From NCBI GenBank assembly GCA_963971305.1, contig OZ020306.1, positions 60,238,686-60,302,685 on the forward strand: 64,000 bases of DNA, given 5' to 3'. The notes below the pieces were generated by a model, which was not told where the DNA came from, did no database searches, and was given only the letters and a program-made list of their open reading frames with translations. The stretch is from Arcuatula senhousia. Taxonomy: Eukaryota; Mollusca; Bivalvia; Mytilida; Mytilidae. Made by a program: the position numbers and the translations under genes. Shown here piece by piece: positions 25,501 through 36,684 of the stretch (positions within the stretch are counted from its first letter, which is position 1; every line of letters starts with the position of its first letter).

Positions 25501-27133
25501 CCAGGAAACTTTGCCAAAGCCTTTGTTTGTCCTTGTCATTCTGTGTTAACTGTTTTATGTCAAGAATTGGGTCTTTGATTGATGATTTAGGGATTGGTTT
25601 TGAAACTTTTGTATTGTATTATAAGTCTTGGGCCAATGCAAGATGGTAAGCAGTGACCTATGGTCATGTTGAAGACTGCTTGCTGTTTTCCGTTGTGATT
25701 TTTTTAATTGCTGTTTGTTTATGTTTGTTGTGTCGCGTACACTTATTCCACATCTCAATATCGTCTATTAATGTGTTCTTAAGAATTTTTTCCTTTAATG
25801 TTTTTTTTATTAACAAGTGTGGCCACTAAAAGTATGTCTCGCCTGCCGGCACCATCGCTAAAATCAACTACCTAAGCTTTCATTTCTTGATATAAACACA
25901 AAAAGTGTCAGTATACCTAATAACAGATGCCTAGTTATTATACTATTCAAGCAATCCATTGTCCACACAAGTATTACAAAAAGTTTTCTGTCTGAAAAAA
26001 GACCTAAGTTCACAGAGTCACTGGAGCGTAAAAATGGGGTCATGGTCACATGGCATGGTGACAGTTGCGTTGTCCATAACCGCAACTGTCTGTTTACCCA
26101 ATATCAGATGCCTAGCTATTATAACTTTCCAGCAATTCATCTTCCATAAAAGTCTTACAAAATTTTTTTTTTTGGCCTGAAAAAGACCTAAGTTCACAGA
26201 GTCACTGGAGCGTGAAAATGGAGTCAGGGTCACACGGCATGGTGACAGTTGCATAGACCATAACCTGAACTGTCTGTATACGAAATATCAGATGCCTAGC
26301 TATTATACTTTTCAAGCAATTCATCGTCCACAAAAGTCTTACAAAAAAGTTTACGGCCTGAAAAAAGACCTAAGTTCACAGAGTCACTGGAGCGTGAAAA
26401 TGGGGTCAGGGTCAAACGGCATGGTGACAGTTGCGTAGACCATAACCTGAACTGTCTGTATACCAAATATCAGATGCCTAGCTATTATACTTTTCCAGCA
26501 ATTCATCGTCCACAAAAGTCTTACAAAAAAGTTTACGGCCTGAAAAAAGACCTAAGTTCACAGAGTCACTGGAGCGTGAAAATGGGGTCAGGGTCAAACG
26601 GCATGGCGACAGTTGCGTAGACCATACCCTCAACTGTCTGTATACCAAATATCAGATGCCTAGCTATTATACTTTTCAAGCAATTGATCGTCCACAAAAG
26701 TCTTACAAAAATGTTTATGGCCTGAAAAAAAACCTAAGTTCACAGAATCACTGGAGCGTGAAAATGGGGTCAGGGTCAAACGGCATGGCGACAGTTGCGT
26801 AGACCATACCCTCAACTGTCTGTATACCAAATATCAGATGCCTAGCTATTATACTTTTCAAGCAATTCATCGTCCATAAAAGTCTTACAAAAAAGTTTAC
26901 GCCGCCGCCGTCGCCGCCGTCGCCGGAAAGTAATACCTATGTCTCGCCTTCCGCGACTATTCGTCGCAGGCGAGACAAAAATCATGACTTCTTATTAACC
27001 TTACCATTTCAGCTATTTTTAGAATAGAATCGATAGATTTCATGTAAATCTTGTCCAATCCGACATCTGTGCTCCCTCCTGACGAAGATGCTGTCGTCTC
27101 CTTGGTAGTCTCGACATTATACTGACTTTCCAT
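16596..27133 (-). CDS. MARVEL-domain tetraspan membrane protein (CMTM/MAL-like), 4 coding exons
   Basis: Spliced CDS, minus strand: exon 1 27005-27133, exon 2 20880-21050, exon 3 18901-19008 or alternatively 19979-20086, exon 4 16596-16754. All junctions are phase 0 with consensus GTAAG donors and CAG/TAG acceptors. The product is 188 aa: a hydrophilic Ser/Thr N-tail (1-33), TM1 about 37-55 (ILKIAEMVLSLIVFICV), a short loop with the GYSYIGGGWVQF turn, TM2 about 67-88, a KLPGPW turn, TM3 about 101-121, TM4 about 131-152, then a cytosolic tail rich in Ser/Thr ending TTYETRTQY. Four helices in this spacing with a charged residue run before TM1 define the MARVEL fold of CKLF/CMTM, MAL and plasmolipin proteins, which act in membrane apposition and vesicle traffic. 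I cannot choose a subfamily. Introns are swollen by mobile elements (three F2 copies, two foldback elements). Confidence 0.85.
18062..18866 (+). mobile_element. F2 tandem-core element, copy 1 (degenerate)
   Basis: Four or so monomers with the F2 phrases GGCATGGTGACAGTTGCG, AATATCAGATGC and ATTCATTTTCCACAAA. It ends with a GACACTGCCGCTGGAAAG vestige of the GCC microsatellite and ACTATTCGTCGCAGGCAACA, a decayed form of the terminal GTCGCAGGCGAGACA. It lies in the intron between MARVEL exons 4 and 3b, antisense to the gene, and is older than copies 2 and 3 judging by divergence. Confidence 0.75.
18901..19008 (-). CDS. MARVEL gene alternative exon 3b
   Basis: A 108-nt phase-0/phase-0 exon with acceptor CTTGATTTCAG and donor GTAAGTC. 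It encodes ILIYYIVFFVFYLISFL followed by VCAIQSGKYADTAGLVAGA, i.e. TM3, the second extracellular loop and the start of TM4. Exon 3a is a second version of the same segment. Confidence 0.8.
19979..20086 (-). CDS. MARVEL gene alternative exon 3a
   Basis: A 108-nt phase-0/phase-0 exon with acceptor TGTTTTCAG and donor GTAAGTC. It encodes the same first 17 residues as exon 3b and then ICAIQAARIYQNGGLIAGA, so the extracellular loop differs (AARIYQNGG versus SGKYADTAG). Among the 17 shared codons eight differ only at synonymous positions, so both copies appear to be under protein-level constraint. Including both would insert a fifth hydrophobic helix, so use of one or the other is more likely. Confidence 0.75.
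20229..20531. mobile_element. Small foldback element of TAACATTAA subrepeats
   Basis: The outer ends TTGGTTTACACAGGCAATTT and its near reverse complement (AAATTGCCTGTGTATACCAA) enclose about 260 bp made almost wholly of TTAACGTTAA/TAATGTTAAAC words in both orientations, so the element can fold along most of its length. It lies in the intron between MARVEL exons 2 and 3a. No ORF; the target duplication is uncertain (AACACTT versus AATACTT outside the ends). Confidence 0.55.
21087..21262 (-). pseudogene. Two partial copies of the 5' half of MARVEL exon 2
   Basis: Reading on the minus strand, the acceptor and first about 22 codons of exon 2 (VLSLIVFICVTSHPG...) recur at 21087-21154 and about 21187-21253, each with its flanking intron word AAAATTAGAACAAATAT. 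The first copy stays open to GYSYIGGG and then loses similarity; the second has TAA after TSHPS. Neither has a donor. This is a tandem triplication with a unit of about 100 bp, of which only the original exon (20880-21050) is complete. Confidence 0.7.
21267..22256 (+). mobile_element. F2 tandem-core element, copy 2
   Basis: Starts TAACAAGTGTGGCCAC with subterminal GTCTCGCCTGCCG. Core monomers of about 182 bp follow (GGTCAGGGTCACACGGCATG phrase), then a (GCC)n run at 22182-22199, GGAAAGTAATACCTATGTC, the terminal GTCGCAGGCGAGACAAAAA, and T. The bases outside are T on the left and T on the right, with no target duplication. Short ORFs through it are due to the repeat. It lies in MARVEL intron 1. 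Confidence 0.8.
22331..22449 (+). repeat. Dispersed repeat R1, copy interrupted by a foldback element
   Basis: Runs from GGGCCAATTGAAAAACAGC through GCTGCTGGCTGTTTTCC to GTCGTGTACACTTATTC, and continues after the foldback insertion with CCACATCTCA (from 24880). The same order is seen at 25628-25762 (+) and 47334-47440 (-). The nature of R1 (SINE, LTR or LINE tail) is not clear. Confidence 0.5.
22450..24878. mobile_element. Foldback-like element with ATCCTGA/TCAGGAT subrepeats
   Basis: Terminal inverted repeats CCCTTGCAGAAATG and CATTTCTGCAAGGG enclose arms built of ATCAGGATATCTCATGAT-like words (left 22460-22800, right 24540-24870). The right arm includes a large internal hairpin at about 24614-24776. 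The inner 1.7 kb is AT-rich with no convincing ORF and contains a nested 89-bp hairpin element. The R1 copy at 25740-25760 provides an unoccupied paralogous site (ACTTATTCCACATC), so the insertion duplicated only TC (or up to 3 bp). This distinguishes it from 9-bp classical Foldback elements. Confidence 0.7.
23547..23635. mobile_element. 89-bp hairpin MITE with 9-bp target duplication
   Basis: Near-perfect palindrome: arms of about 43 nt beginning CATCTTCGCTAGCCAAGG with two or three mismatches and a 3-nt loop around 23591. GACTCCCTT is repeated directly on both sides (23538-23546 and 23636-23644). Its terminal word resembles that of the element at 62054-62325 (CATCCTCGGAAACCAAGG), also with a 9-bp duplication. 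Confidence 0.8.
25628..25762 (+). repeat. Dispersed repeat R1, uninterrupted copy
   Basis: GGGCCAATGCAAGATGG, then GACTGCTTGCTGTTTTCCG, then TGTTGTGTCGCGTACACTTA, TTCCACATCTCA. The order matches 22331-22449 plus 24880 onward, giving the empty-site reference for the 22450-24878 insertion. Confidence 0.55.
25811..26981 (+). mobile_element. F2 tandem-core element, copy 3
   Basis: Same start (TAACAAGTGTGGCCACTAAA) and end (CGTCGCAGGCGAGACAAAAA) as copy 2, flanked by T and T. The GTCAGGGTC phrase recurs at 26223, 26405, 26587 and 26769, an exact 182-bp period. A (GCC/GTC)n microsatellite at 26900-26933 precedes the 3' hairpin region. It ends 23 bp short of MARVEL exon 1, so the exon 1 donor lies almost at the element border. 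Confidence 0.85.
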
Positions 27134-30100
27134 CTTTGAACTGTATTATTCAATTAAGTTACTTTAGGACTATGACTTGTTATTTCTTTATCTTATTCTC
27201 TTCAAGCTAAAAAAAAAAAAAAAAAAAAAATGCGTGTAAAGAATGAAAATAAATTAATGTACTATTCTTAGAAAATGAACAGCTACAGACAGAGTAACCC
27301 TAGCCTTCCGGAGCACAGGAAACAATGTAACCTCTTTCTGTAAAGAACCTTATAAATAAAGCTTTATGGTTAACTCTGAATATATTGCATGATTCTTTTT
27401 GGTTTGTTTTGTTTATTTTGTTTTAGTTTTTTGGGGATTTTTTTTTGTTGCACTGTTCATAAGCATTTATGATAACTCATTAATTATGATATCTTTTGAC
27501 AGCAGTTTAGTACAGTTAGTACAGGTAATAATTAACTACTACAAGTCAAATACACCATATAGCAGACAACACTTTGATAGATTCGACAAATTGTTCCATG
27601 TACAAGCTCCAGGTGAAAACATCATTATCTAATTAACGTAGTAAATTGCTTTGGTAATTTGTGGTGACGATTATTAATTTGTCTTTGTGAGACACATGTT
27701 TGGCAACAATTTTTATATCAATTTAGAGTGCAAGCAACACTTCAAACAGTTTGTTCTAGAGAGTTTGTATTTGATGCAATTGTAATAGTTTTTGTACCAA
27801 CAATTTTCATTTGGCAAAGTTTTTCTCAAAACATTTGAAGAAAAGTAAAATGATAAATATCTCAAAAAATAGTCTTAATCTGTGAATGATTTCTATACTG
27901 CTACATGAGCTATAAGTAGAAACTACAACATGATCTGATCAAGAAATTTTCAGGGGGGATGTTTCAACATATACAGTCCATCGTGGACAAAAAAGAGGGG
28001 ATTGGTTGAGAAAAATTTATCAAAAATCTACATAAATATTTCAAAAATCTTAGTTGGGGAGGGGGGGTATGAAAGGTACAGTCTTGCTACTATATTCCAT
28101 TCTGTGGGTGTAGAACAGAACAGTAGTTAATGAACATGCAAATGTTTTTAGCGGAAAGGATATATACATGTACGTGTAAATCATGTAAATGATGCTAGTC
28201 CTTCGGAAGGGACGAAAAAAGGTTGTGCCGTGTATGTGGAGAGCAATACCCAATGCACGTTAAAGACCCCTTTGTAGAGTTCAATAAGAGTAGGCTCAAT
28301 GGGGGCCGCTGCAAAGGCCACTCTCCCAAGCTGCTAGCTGGAGAGGGATTTACATAAGCATTAAGCTTGTTTCCCAATCCAGGATAAATAAATATGTTTT
28401 AAACTAAACATGTAAATCTTTGAATTAAATACATACATGTATATAAATATAAATCACACTGAATCACTACAGGAAATAAACTACTTAAAGCTACAACTGA
28501 TCACTACTATACATTGTAGATCAGTGTCAGGTCTGGATTTAGAGGGGGCATGAAGGGCATGCAGGGCGTGACATGCACCCCATAAAACATTTTGCACTTG
28601 CCTCCATTAGCAAAACAATATACACCCCCCATCTAACCTGAAATCCTGGACCCCCCTCTGGTTTTGTGTTAATGTAAATGATTCGATGAAAATAAATGTA
28701 AAAAATACCAACATGCTTTGTTCACTGAGTAACAAGATATAATTCATATAAAATGAAATCAAACGATTGTAAAATTTCATTGTTATTCTAATTTAATATC
28801 TTATTTTTACCTGTCAGATTTTAGATCCCTGAAGGTTGATATTAAATACCATAGCAAAAGTAGCTTCAGAGATATATCTTTGTACTGGTCCGTTCAAAGG
28901 GGGAAATAAATGTTAATTTCCAATTTCATAGTATCATACACTTTATTCCATTGTAGATATACATGTACATCTAAAAGGACGAGAATAAGATGACTTCTAA
29001 AGCAAAGGAAATTTTTAAGAGGAGGAAACGCATAAAAATTTAAAAATGTAAAAAATATATATGTACATAAAGCTCTAAACTGGGTTCTGTATAGTGTATT
29101 ACAGTTCATTACCATACAAAAGCAAACAATATACAAAAATTTTAAATACATTTTAAGTTTGTACTGGTCAATGGAGGAAATAAATGTTAATTTCCAATTC
29201 TATATTCATTCAATTGTCAGATATACATCTTTAAGGATGATAATAAGATGGCTTCTACAGGAAAGGAAATTCTTAAGAGGAGGAAATGTATAAAAACTTT
29301 AAAAATGTATAAATAGGTACATGTACATGTACTCTAAATAAGGTTTAGGACTAATCAGTTTAAATTTATCAAATGGTCACTCACTCAGTAGCATACGTAA
29401 CTAAACCTGCCAAACATGTTATTCCATACAAAGTTTTAAGATTTAATTTAACATTCTACTACATGTACAATCTTTTCATTTTGAAAGAGGGAAATAAATG
29501 TAAATTTCCAATTTTATAGTATTAAACACTTCATACAATTGCAGATGTTCTTCTACAAAGATGATAATAAGATGACTTATAAGGAAAAGGAAATTCTAAA
29601 CTGGAGGGAAAAAAATGTAAAAATAGGCACCAATAAACTGGCTTAAAATACTTTGAAAATGGTGTAGCATGCAAAACTAAACATGCTAAACTAGTTATTT
29701 TTTAATAATAAATACTGGTACATGTACCATAGAAAATTTTAAGATATCTTATTCTGAAAGGGGGAAATAAAATGTAAATTTCCAATTTTAAAGTATCCTT
29801 CAATCAATCAATTGTAAATCTATACATGTACATGTATTCATATACAAAGATGGGAATTAGATGACTTCTTCAAAGAAGGAAACTTAGACATTGGAGGAAA
29901 TGATTGTAAGGAAATAACAAAATAAACAAGAATATGTCCAAAAGACGTCATTTGAGACAGACAAACAAATTGACAGATGAACAGACAAATGAATGGACTG
30001 ACAAACCATTTCGAACACTTTATGCCTCCTACTTTCGTAGATGGGCATAAAAATGTTTAATAAAACACTAATAGTACAATAAACCAGTTAAAAATATATG

Positions 30101-31297
30101 ATTTTTATTCAAAATTTAAGCAATAATCTTTTGTCTTTAAAATGTATATATATATACATGTATCAGTCTTTACACTAACAAGAACGAACAGGATACAACC
30201 TTATTTAGGAGAAGCTGATCCAGAATTTATTTCAAGAGAGGGGGATGGTGGTTTTATTGATAACCTACTGAGAACAAAAGAAGGGAGTTCCATGACAATT
30301 TTTCTGAAGATCTGTGCATAAAAAGAGAAAAATCCAAGGGAAAAGGGGGTATTCCCAACCCCCCATCTGCATCCTCAACTGTTTCAGTTTTAAAGATGTT
30401 TATTTCAGTATAACTGTATTGCAATGAAGGTTCACAAGACAAACCTTTCACGTTTTATTTAGGATGGACTGAAGCCATTTATGATGGGAAAATACTGTTT
30501 TAAAGGCACAAACCTAAATTTAGAAAAATATAACATGTATCACTATAAATTGTAGGAAAAAATCTTTATTGATTTGGTGCAAAATGTATGTATAAGGTTG
30601 GACAAACAATTTGAGCTTTATTATGTTACCTTTTTAAGATAAGACCACACATGTTTATATAATAATCACAAGTATAAAGTACAAATTTTACACTTACATG
30701 TACAGCACTCTGCACAATCAAACAGAATGTATAATTTTATTAAGAAAGAAAAGAAAGATAAATGAATATATAATAACAAGGTAAGGTTGGCCACTAAAAA
30801 TGCAGGTAAAAATGAACTTTAAAATGAATCACAAGATCTTTCTACCTATTAAAGATGAAAGTGTGATACCCATGTGGTAATCATAATTTGTCACATCAAA
30901 ATATACTTACGATTTAAAAAACAAATCACACCACTCCTCATGCTATGGGTCACATGAATTTTTAAATTGAAAGTAAAGTTCTATATATGTAAAATGTCCA
31001 CATTAATTTATCACAAACCTATCAAAAAGTTATTTACAGATATGAGTTATAAGACTGTGATTTAAATTCCTTTTATTGAACTACATTTTAAGGGCAGGCC
31101 AAAATAAAAATAAAGACATTATATATTTACTTTGCGAACATTTAAACCATAATGTATTGTTTCACTTGTTTGACAAAATATATTTGTTATTCTAAACTAA
31201 AACCTGCATTTTATCTTCTGCACGATTTACTTTTTTCAAAATTTTTAATCACTTGAGAAGTCATGTATTCACATGTATGTTAAAAATTTGTTTAATT
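27134..31297. other. Upstream flank of the MARVEL gene; AT-rich, dispersed repeat debris
   Basis: A 22-A run lies at 27211-27232; on the minus strand this is a T-tract ending in an AG just above 27208, possibly a 5'UTR acceptor. Beyond it no exon was recognised. Fragments with ATACAGTCCATCGTGGACAA (27970-27989) and G-rich runs resemble the repeat at 50025-50215. A loosely repeated segment from about 28890 to 29900 recurs every 270-310 bp (GGGAAATAAATGTTAATTTCC, GATGATAATAAGATG), a diverged tandem repeat without coding potential. Confidence 0.45.
28196..28375 (+). repeat. Dispersed SINE/LINE-tail-like repeat
   Basis: Contains GTCCTTCGGAAGGGAC, TGCACGTTAAAGACCCCTTT, GAGTAGGCTCAATGGGGGCC and AGGGATTTACATAAGC. 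The words CCTTCGG and CACGTTAAAGA in this order are typical of a retroelement tail spread across marine invertebrates (established knowledge, from memory). A diverged relative lies at 7190-7345. Confidence 0.5.
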
Positions 31298-32250
31298 AAC
31301 AACTAGATAATGTGTCTATGAGCCACAGGATGGCCCTCCTGTTCTTGAAATATCATTGACCTTCAATGTGTATTACATGTACCTGGGATATGGACCTTTA
31401 CCAAGAAATTGATCAAAAGTGTTCATGTGTAAAATATAGGTCGCTGTGACCTTATTTCTGATGGGTGGTGCCATGTATCAAGACTCATCGAGAAGTAAAA
31501 TATTATTGACCCCTAACATGTAGTATCCAAGTTATGGAACTTAACCAAGAACTTAACCCAAGTCGTTCATGCATATAATATAGATCACAGTGACCTCATT
31601 TCTAGTGGATGGTGTCACTTTACCCAAGACACATCTAGTGGAGAAATATCATTGACCCCCAACATCTAGTATCCAAGTTATGGAACTTAACCAAGAAATT
31701 AACCGAAGTCGTTCATGCATATAATATAGATCACAGTGACCTAATTTTTATTGGGTGGTGTCATGTTACCTAAGACACATCTAGTGGTGAAATACAATTG
31801 ACCATCAACATGTAGTATTTGAGATATGGACCTTAACCAAGAACTTAACCAAAGTCATTCATGCGTAAAATATAGGTCACAGTGACCTAATTTCTAGTGG
31901 GTGGTGTCACCTTATCTAAGACACATCTAGTAGTGAAATATCATTGACCCCCAACATCTAGTATCCAAGTTATGGACCTTAACCAAGAACTTAACCGAAG
32001 TCGTTCATGCATAAAATATAGGTCACAGTGACCTAATTTCTTGTGGGTGGTGTAGCCCTACCCAAGACCCATCTGGTGGTGAAATATCATTGACCCCCAA
32101 CATCTAGTATCCGAGTAATGGACCTTAACCAAGAACTTAACCAAAGTGTTACGGACGGATGTACGGACGGACGTACGGATGTACGGACGTACGGACGGAC
32201 AAGGGTAAAACTATATGTCCGATCCACATACGTGGTCGGGCCATAAAAAA
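31298..32250 (+). mobile_element. F3 tandem-core element
   Basis: Starts AACAACTAG after a T; subterminal GATGGCCC near 31330 mirrors the terminal GGGCCAT. Monomers of exactly 146 bp are seen by TCACAGTGACC at 31585, 31731, 31877 and 32023. An (ACGG)n/(TACGGACG) microsatellite occupies 32151-32200, followed by the hairpin-forming CACATACGTGGTCGGGCCAT, an A-run, then T. T on both sides and no duplication. Confidence 0.8.
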
Positions 32251-35139
32251 TATTTACATGTATAATACTATAAAACAAAAGTTCTTCGTAAAGTACAACA
32301 TTGTTAAAACAGACATTTCAACAATTCCAATTCCTTATTTTTTGCAACTTTTTCAAGTTTTAAATTATTGATCTATCCATGCAATTCTGTGTTTAAATTT
32401 TGGCTAAGATACCATTAAGCATTATTTGGCAATACACTTGTATTTGAATAAGACTTGCAATATCTTTGAAGATTTGATTGATTTCTATTGATCTTTATGA
32501 TTTGTTTGTTTTAAATAAGTTAAGGGGGCTCCCACTGGCTAAATTTTTTTTCAAGCTATGCCCCTCAGGTTGCAATGTAAATTATTTTTCAGCCAAATTT
32601 CTAATAAGATTGCAGGTTGGTTTTTTTTTACAATTTCAAGGTAGGTTGTTTATAACAAATAGAGGTCAAAGGTCACCCCCAAAAAGTCTTCAGGTCAAAG
32701 GTCATTTTGACCCAGCAGGAGCCCCAATAAGGCCAAGTGATAAATGCATGAATAAGGTATATAGGACCTTAGATTTGTTTATCAAACTATCAACTATATC
32801 AAGATTGGTAAAATTGATGGCAATAATATGACCTAAGACTAACATAAGATTCACACCTAATAAGGTTTATTACTTTATTGCAAACTTTACCCATGCAGGT
32901 ACTGTAAAGTGGGAAATTTCATGTTCATGCCATTGATCTTTTTTCGCTGACAATCAAATTTTTGTCTGCACAGTTTAAAATTTGTGATGCAATGTTATTG
33001 CCTGAAAACGACTGAATGGAAGGCATATTTTCACTGTTAAATTTTCGCTCTAGCAATGTCAACGCAAAAATTGTGAAAATGAAACTGCTGAAAATCTCAT
33101 GGTTATCATGATTATATACATCATGTACATGTCATAAATATATGCATTTGTATATTTCTTATCAGTTTTCATGTACAAACTAAAATGCCACTAAAGCAGA
33201 TACAAATTAACCTGTTAAGTAGCTACAATTAGATACATTTATTACTATTGAGCTAGACTTAAAGTCTTAAAACAATCCTTTTTTTTTGGAAAATCAAGAT
33301 CACTTGATATATTCAAATATGATAAGCTGATACATGTGTACAAAATGATTTGAAGTTTTGAAAACTGTACATTAGCATTCTGACTGAATTCTAAGAGATC
33401 TTTACTGGTTTAAGAAATTTATTCTGGAAGTTATAGAGTTTGAGAAAATCATTTCTCTAATTTTCGTCCGATTTATCAACCTCTCAACCAGTTGTGGAAA
33501 AATATTTCTCACCTCTAGAGAAAATTTTGTTTTCAGCGTATTTGCACGTGCAATTGATGGGCAACCTTTTTGCTATCATTTACATGTAGACATTAGAGAA
33601 AAATCTTCTACAACTAAATTTTCAATGATTATGGAATTTCTAACATCTCGAGAAATAAATTTGATATTTTAAATCCAGGGTTGGCAAAAACCCGGGTTTT
33701 AAGAGTATTTCCCAGCCCAACTGAAAAATTTTAAAAATATTATTATAATATAATATATGTTAAAATTTACACGTATTGAAATGCCATAGTGCTTGTGGGT
33801 GGGAGTCTAAAAATTAACTTGCAATTGATATGGCCTTAAAATTATACTAGTTCAATGTTGTTTTTTTTTTACATGCATGTACATTCTGCCACATTGTAAT
33901 CAACACAAGCCCTACCTTATAATTAGACAATAAAGGATGTTTTGATTACTAATCCTTATTTAATCTTTTTATGATTTCACAAATTTGTCTTGATTAATAT
34001 AGCCTGGGGTATTTATCAATAATTAGTATAGATATTTAACTGTGTTTTGTCCTACCTGTCAAAACTGCAATGACAATCAGTGAAAAAAAGATGTCAAAAT
34101 AAATTAAATTAAATCGCTCGGCAACTGAGAAAAAAATTGTATAATTTTGGTCTTGGACACTCAAGCTTATAACTTTAACTTCTGTTTTGTGTTCATATAT
34201 CTTACATTGTATCTTAGCAGTATTCTTTGCATCTTGGCCATGTCGGCAGACAGGCTCTTATCTTTTTAGAAAAACAAAATATTTTGGTATACATGATTAT
34301 CAATTCGTCGGAATAACACAACAGTTCGTTAACAAAGTGTTCATATTCATAAAAAAAAAAACACAAACTTGTATACAATACATACATGTATCCTGCATTT
34401 CTTTTAAAAAATTGTTATAAAATCAGAGAGCAAAGCTTAACCGACAATTCCCAGTATATTGTGGTTAAAACTTATTCATTCAATATCATCCTGGATTGCA
34501 GGAAACAAGCTTGATGCTTATATCATGTATATGTGGTTATGATTTCTACATGTACATGTATATGTACAAATGTTCAAGATGAGACACCACTTGACAAATC
34601 TACCACTTAAGTGAATTACTACATCCTAAGTAAATAGCAAAATGTTATTTCCCTGAGGTCACAAATTAGGTCACAACATCAAAGATGATACACTGTTACG
34701 CCTCACTGCACCTTGCTTCATCAATAATAATCATATAGTAGTTATTCATCTGACATCTACAAGTTTTCTTCATGTTTATAATACATGTAAACATGGTAGA
34801 TCAGTTGATAGTAGCTTGCCAATTATTACTTGTACATGTACAGTGGTGTTAATACAATGAAAAATGAAAATTAACAAAGTTTCATTGACAAATTTATTTG
34901 CCATGTACAACTACATGTAACATACTAGTATATCGTGTACCAGTTATTAATTAAAAATAAAAGTCAATGAGTCAATTGCATGGGCTAAAGGAAAATGTAT
35001 AAAATGCATTACTGGGTATTCCAATGGAAGTATGACATGTACACACAAATGTATAAATAGATACAACATGTAAAAGACACTTTTTATGATAATTATCTTC
35101 ATAATTTGATCCAAACTCCCCACCCTTTTAAGTGATTAG
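32251..35139. other. AT-rich intergenic DNA, no gene recognised
   Basis: Nothing beyond low-complexity DNA, scattered TACATGTA words and a possible repeat fragment at 32521-32735 (AAGGTAGGTTGTTTATAACA, AGGTCAAAGGTCA twice), which is similar in wording to 13460-13720. Confidence 0.5.
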
Positions 35140-36684
35140 GATTGATTTTAAACAATAACAGATGTACATGTATAATGTAAATGGGGGAACAACATGTAAA
35201 ACCCAAGTCAGTAGCTAGTTTTTTTGTCATTAAATTAATGACAAAAAAACTAGCTACTGAAACAAGAGGCTCCCAGGAGCCTGAATCGCTCACCTGGTCT
35301 TGATGTTGACCCTATACTTTTGTAGAGCTAAATGAGCTGAACATTTAAGCAAGCAACAGCTTTTCTCTACCTGCAATAGTTTTCATTCTATAGGCCAAAA
35401 ACACCATTTTTCACCTATAAGGGGCCATAACCCCTATAAGGAGTCATCTGACAACTTTGACCCTATGGAGACTTTTGTAGAGCTATATGAGCTGAACATT
35501 TAAGCAAGCAACAACTAATCTCTATCTGCAATAGTTTTCATTCTGTAGGCCAAAAACATTAAAAATCGCTTTTTTTCAGGGGCCGTAACCCCTATAAGGG
35601 GTCATCTGACAACTTCGACCCTATGGAGAATTTTGTACAGCTAAATGAGCTGAACATTTAAGCAAGCAACAGCTAATCTCTATCTGCAATAGTTTTCATT
35701 CTGTAGGCCAAAAACATGAAAAATCAAATCGCTATTTTTCATGGACCGTAACCCCTATAAGGGTTCATCTGACAACTTGGACCCTATGGAGAATTTTGTA
35801 GAGCTAAATGAGCTGAACATTTAAGCAAGCAACAGCTAATCTCTATGTGCAATAGTTTCCATTCTGTAGGACAAAAACATGAAAAAACGCTATTTTTCAA
35901 GGGCCGTAACCCCTATAAGGGGTCATCTGACAACTTCGACCCTATGGAGACTTTCGTAGAGCTAAATGAGCTTAACATTTAAGCAAGCAACAGCTAATCT
36001 CTATCTGCAATAGTTTTCATTCTGTAGGCCAAAAACATGAAAAAATGCTATTTTTCACCTTTAAGGGGCCGTAACCCCTATAAGGGGTCATCTGACAACT
36101 TCGACCCTATGGAGACTTTCGTAGAGCTAAATGAGCTAAACATTTAAGCAAGCAACAGCTAATCTCTATCTGCAATAGTTTTCATTCTGTAGGCCAAAAA
36201 CATGAAAAAATGCTATTTTTCACCTTTAAGGGGCCGTAACCCCTATAAGGGGTCATCTGACAACTTTGACCAAATGGAGACTTTTGTAGAGCTTTTGATG
36301 CTGAATCAGTAGCGTGGCCTCAGATTTCCTCTATCTCTTATACTTTTTGATTTATAAGCCAAAAACAGTTTTAGCAACGGCGGCCATGTTTTTTATCAAA
36401 GCATTTCAAAATGAGGATCGTTTGTTGCCAACATGTCATATATCATTCCTGCCAAGTTTCTATTAAATTGGTTCAGTGGTTTCAGAGGAGAAGATTTTTG
36501 AAATTGTTAACGGACGACAGACGACGACGGACGACGACGACAGACGACGAAGGACGCATAGTGATGGCATAAGCTCACATGGCCTTTGGCCAGGTGAGCT
36601 AAAAACTAGCTACTGACTTGGGTTTTACATGTTGTTCCCCCATTTACATTATACATGTACATCTGTTATTGTTTAAAATCAATC
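35140..36684. repeat. Perfect long palindrome interrupted by F1 copy 2
   Basis: The 84 bp at 35140-35223 are the exact reverse complement of 36601-36684. The palindrome continues through 35224-35233 around a single centre base at 35234, and its right arm begins at 35235-35260 before being broken by F1. AAAAACTAGCTACTGA stands directly on both sides of F1 (35245-35260 and 36601-36616). Without F1 and one of these repeats, the locus would be a 189-bp palindrome with 94-nt arms. Confidence 0.85.
35261..36605 (+). mobile_element. F1 tandem-core element, copy 2
   Basis: Begins AACAAGAGGCTCCCAGGAGC (a 6-bp stem GGCTCC/GGAGCC), with subterminal GCTCACCTGG. CATCTGACAA recurs at 35445, 35603, 35766, 35924, 36089 and 36254, giving a 158-165 bp period. 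The 3' part has a (GAC)n microsatellite at 36520-36550 and the hairpin GGCCTTTGGCC next to CAGGTGAGCTAAAAA. Unlike other copies it is not flanked by T/T. Confidence 0.85.
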
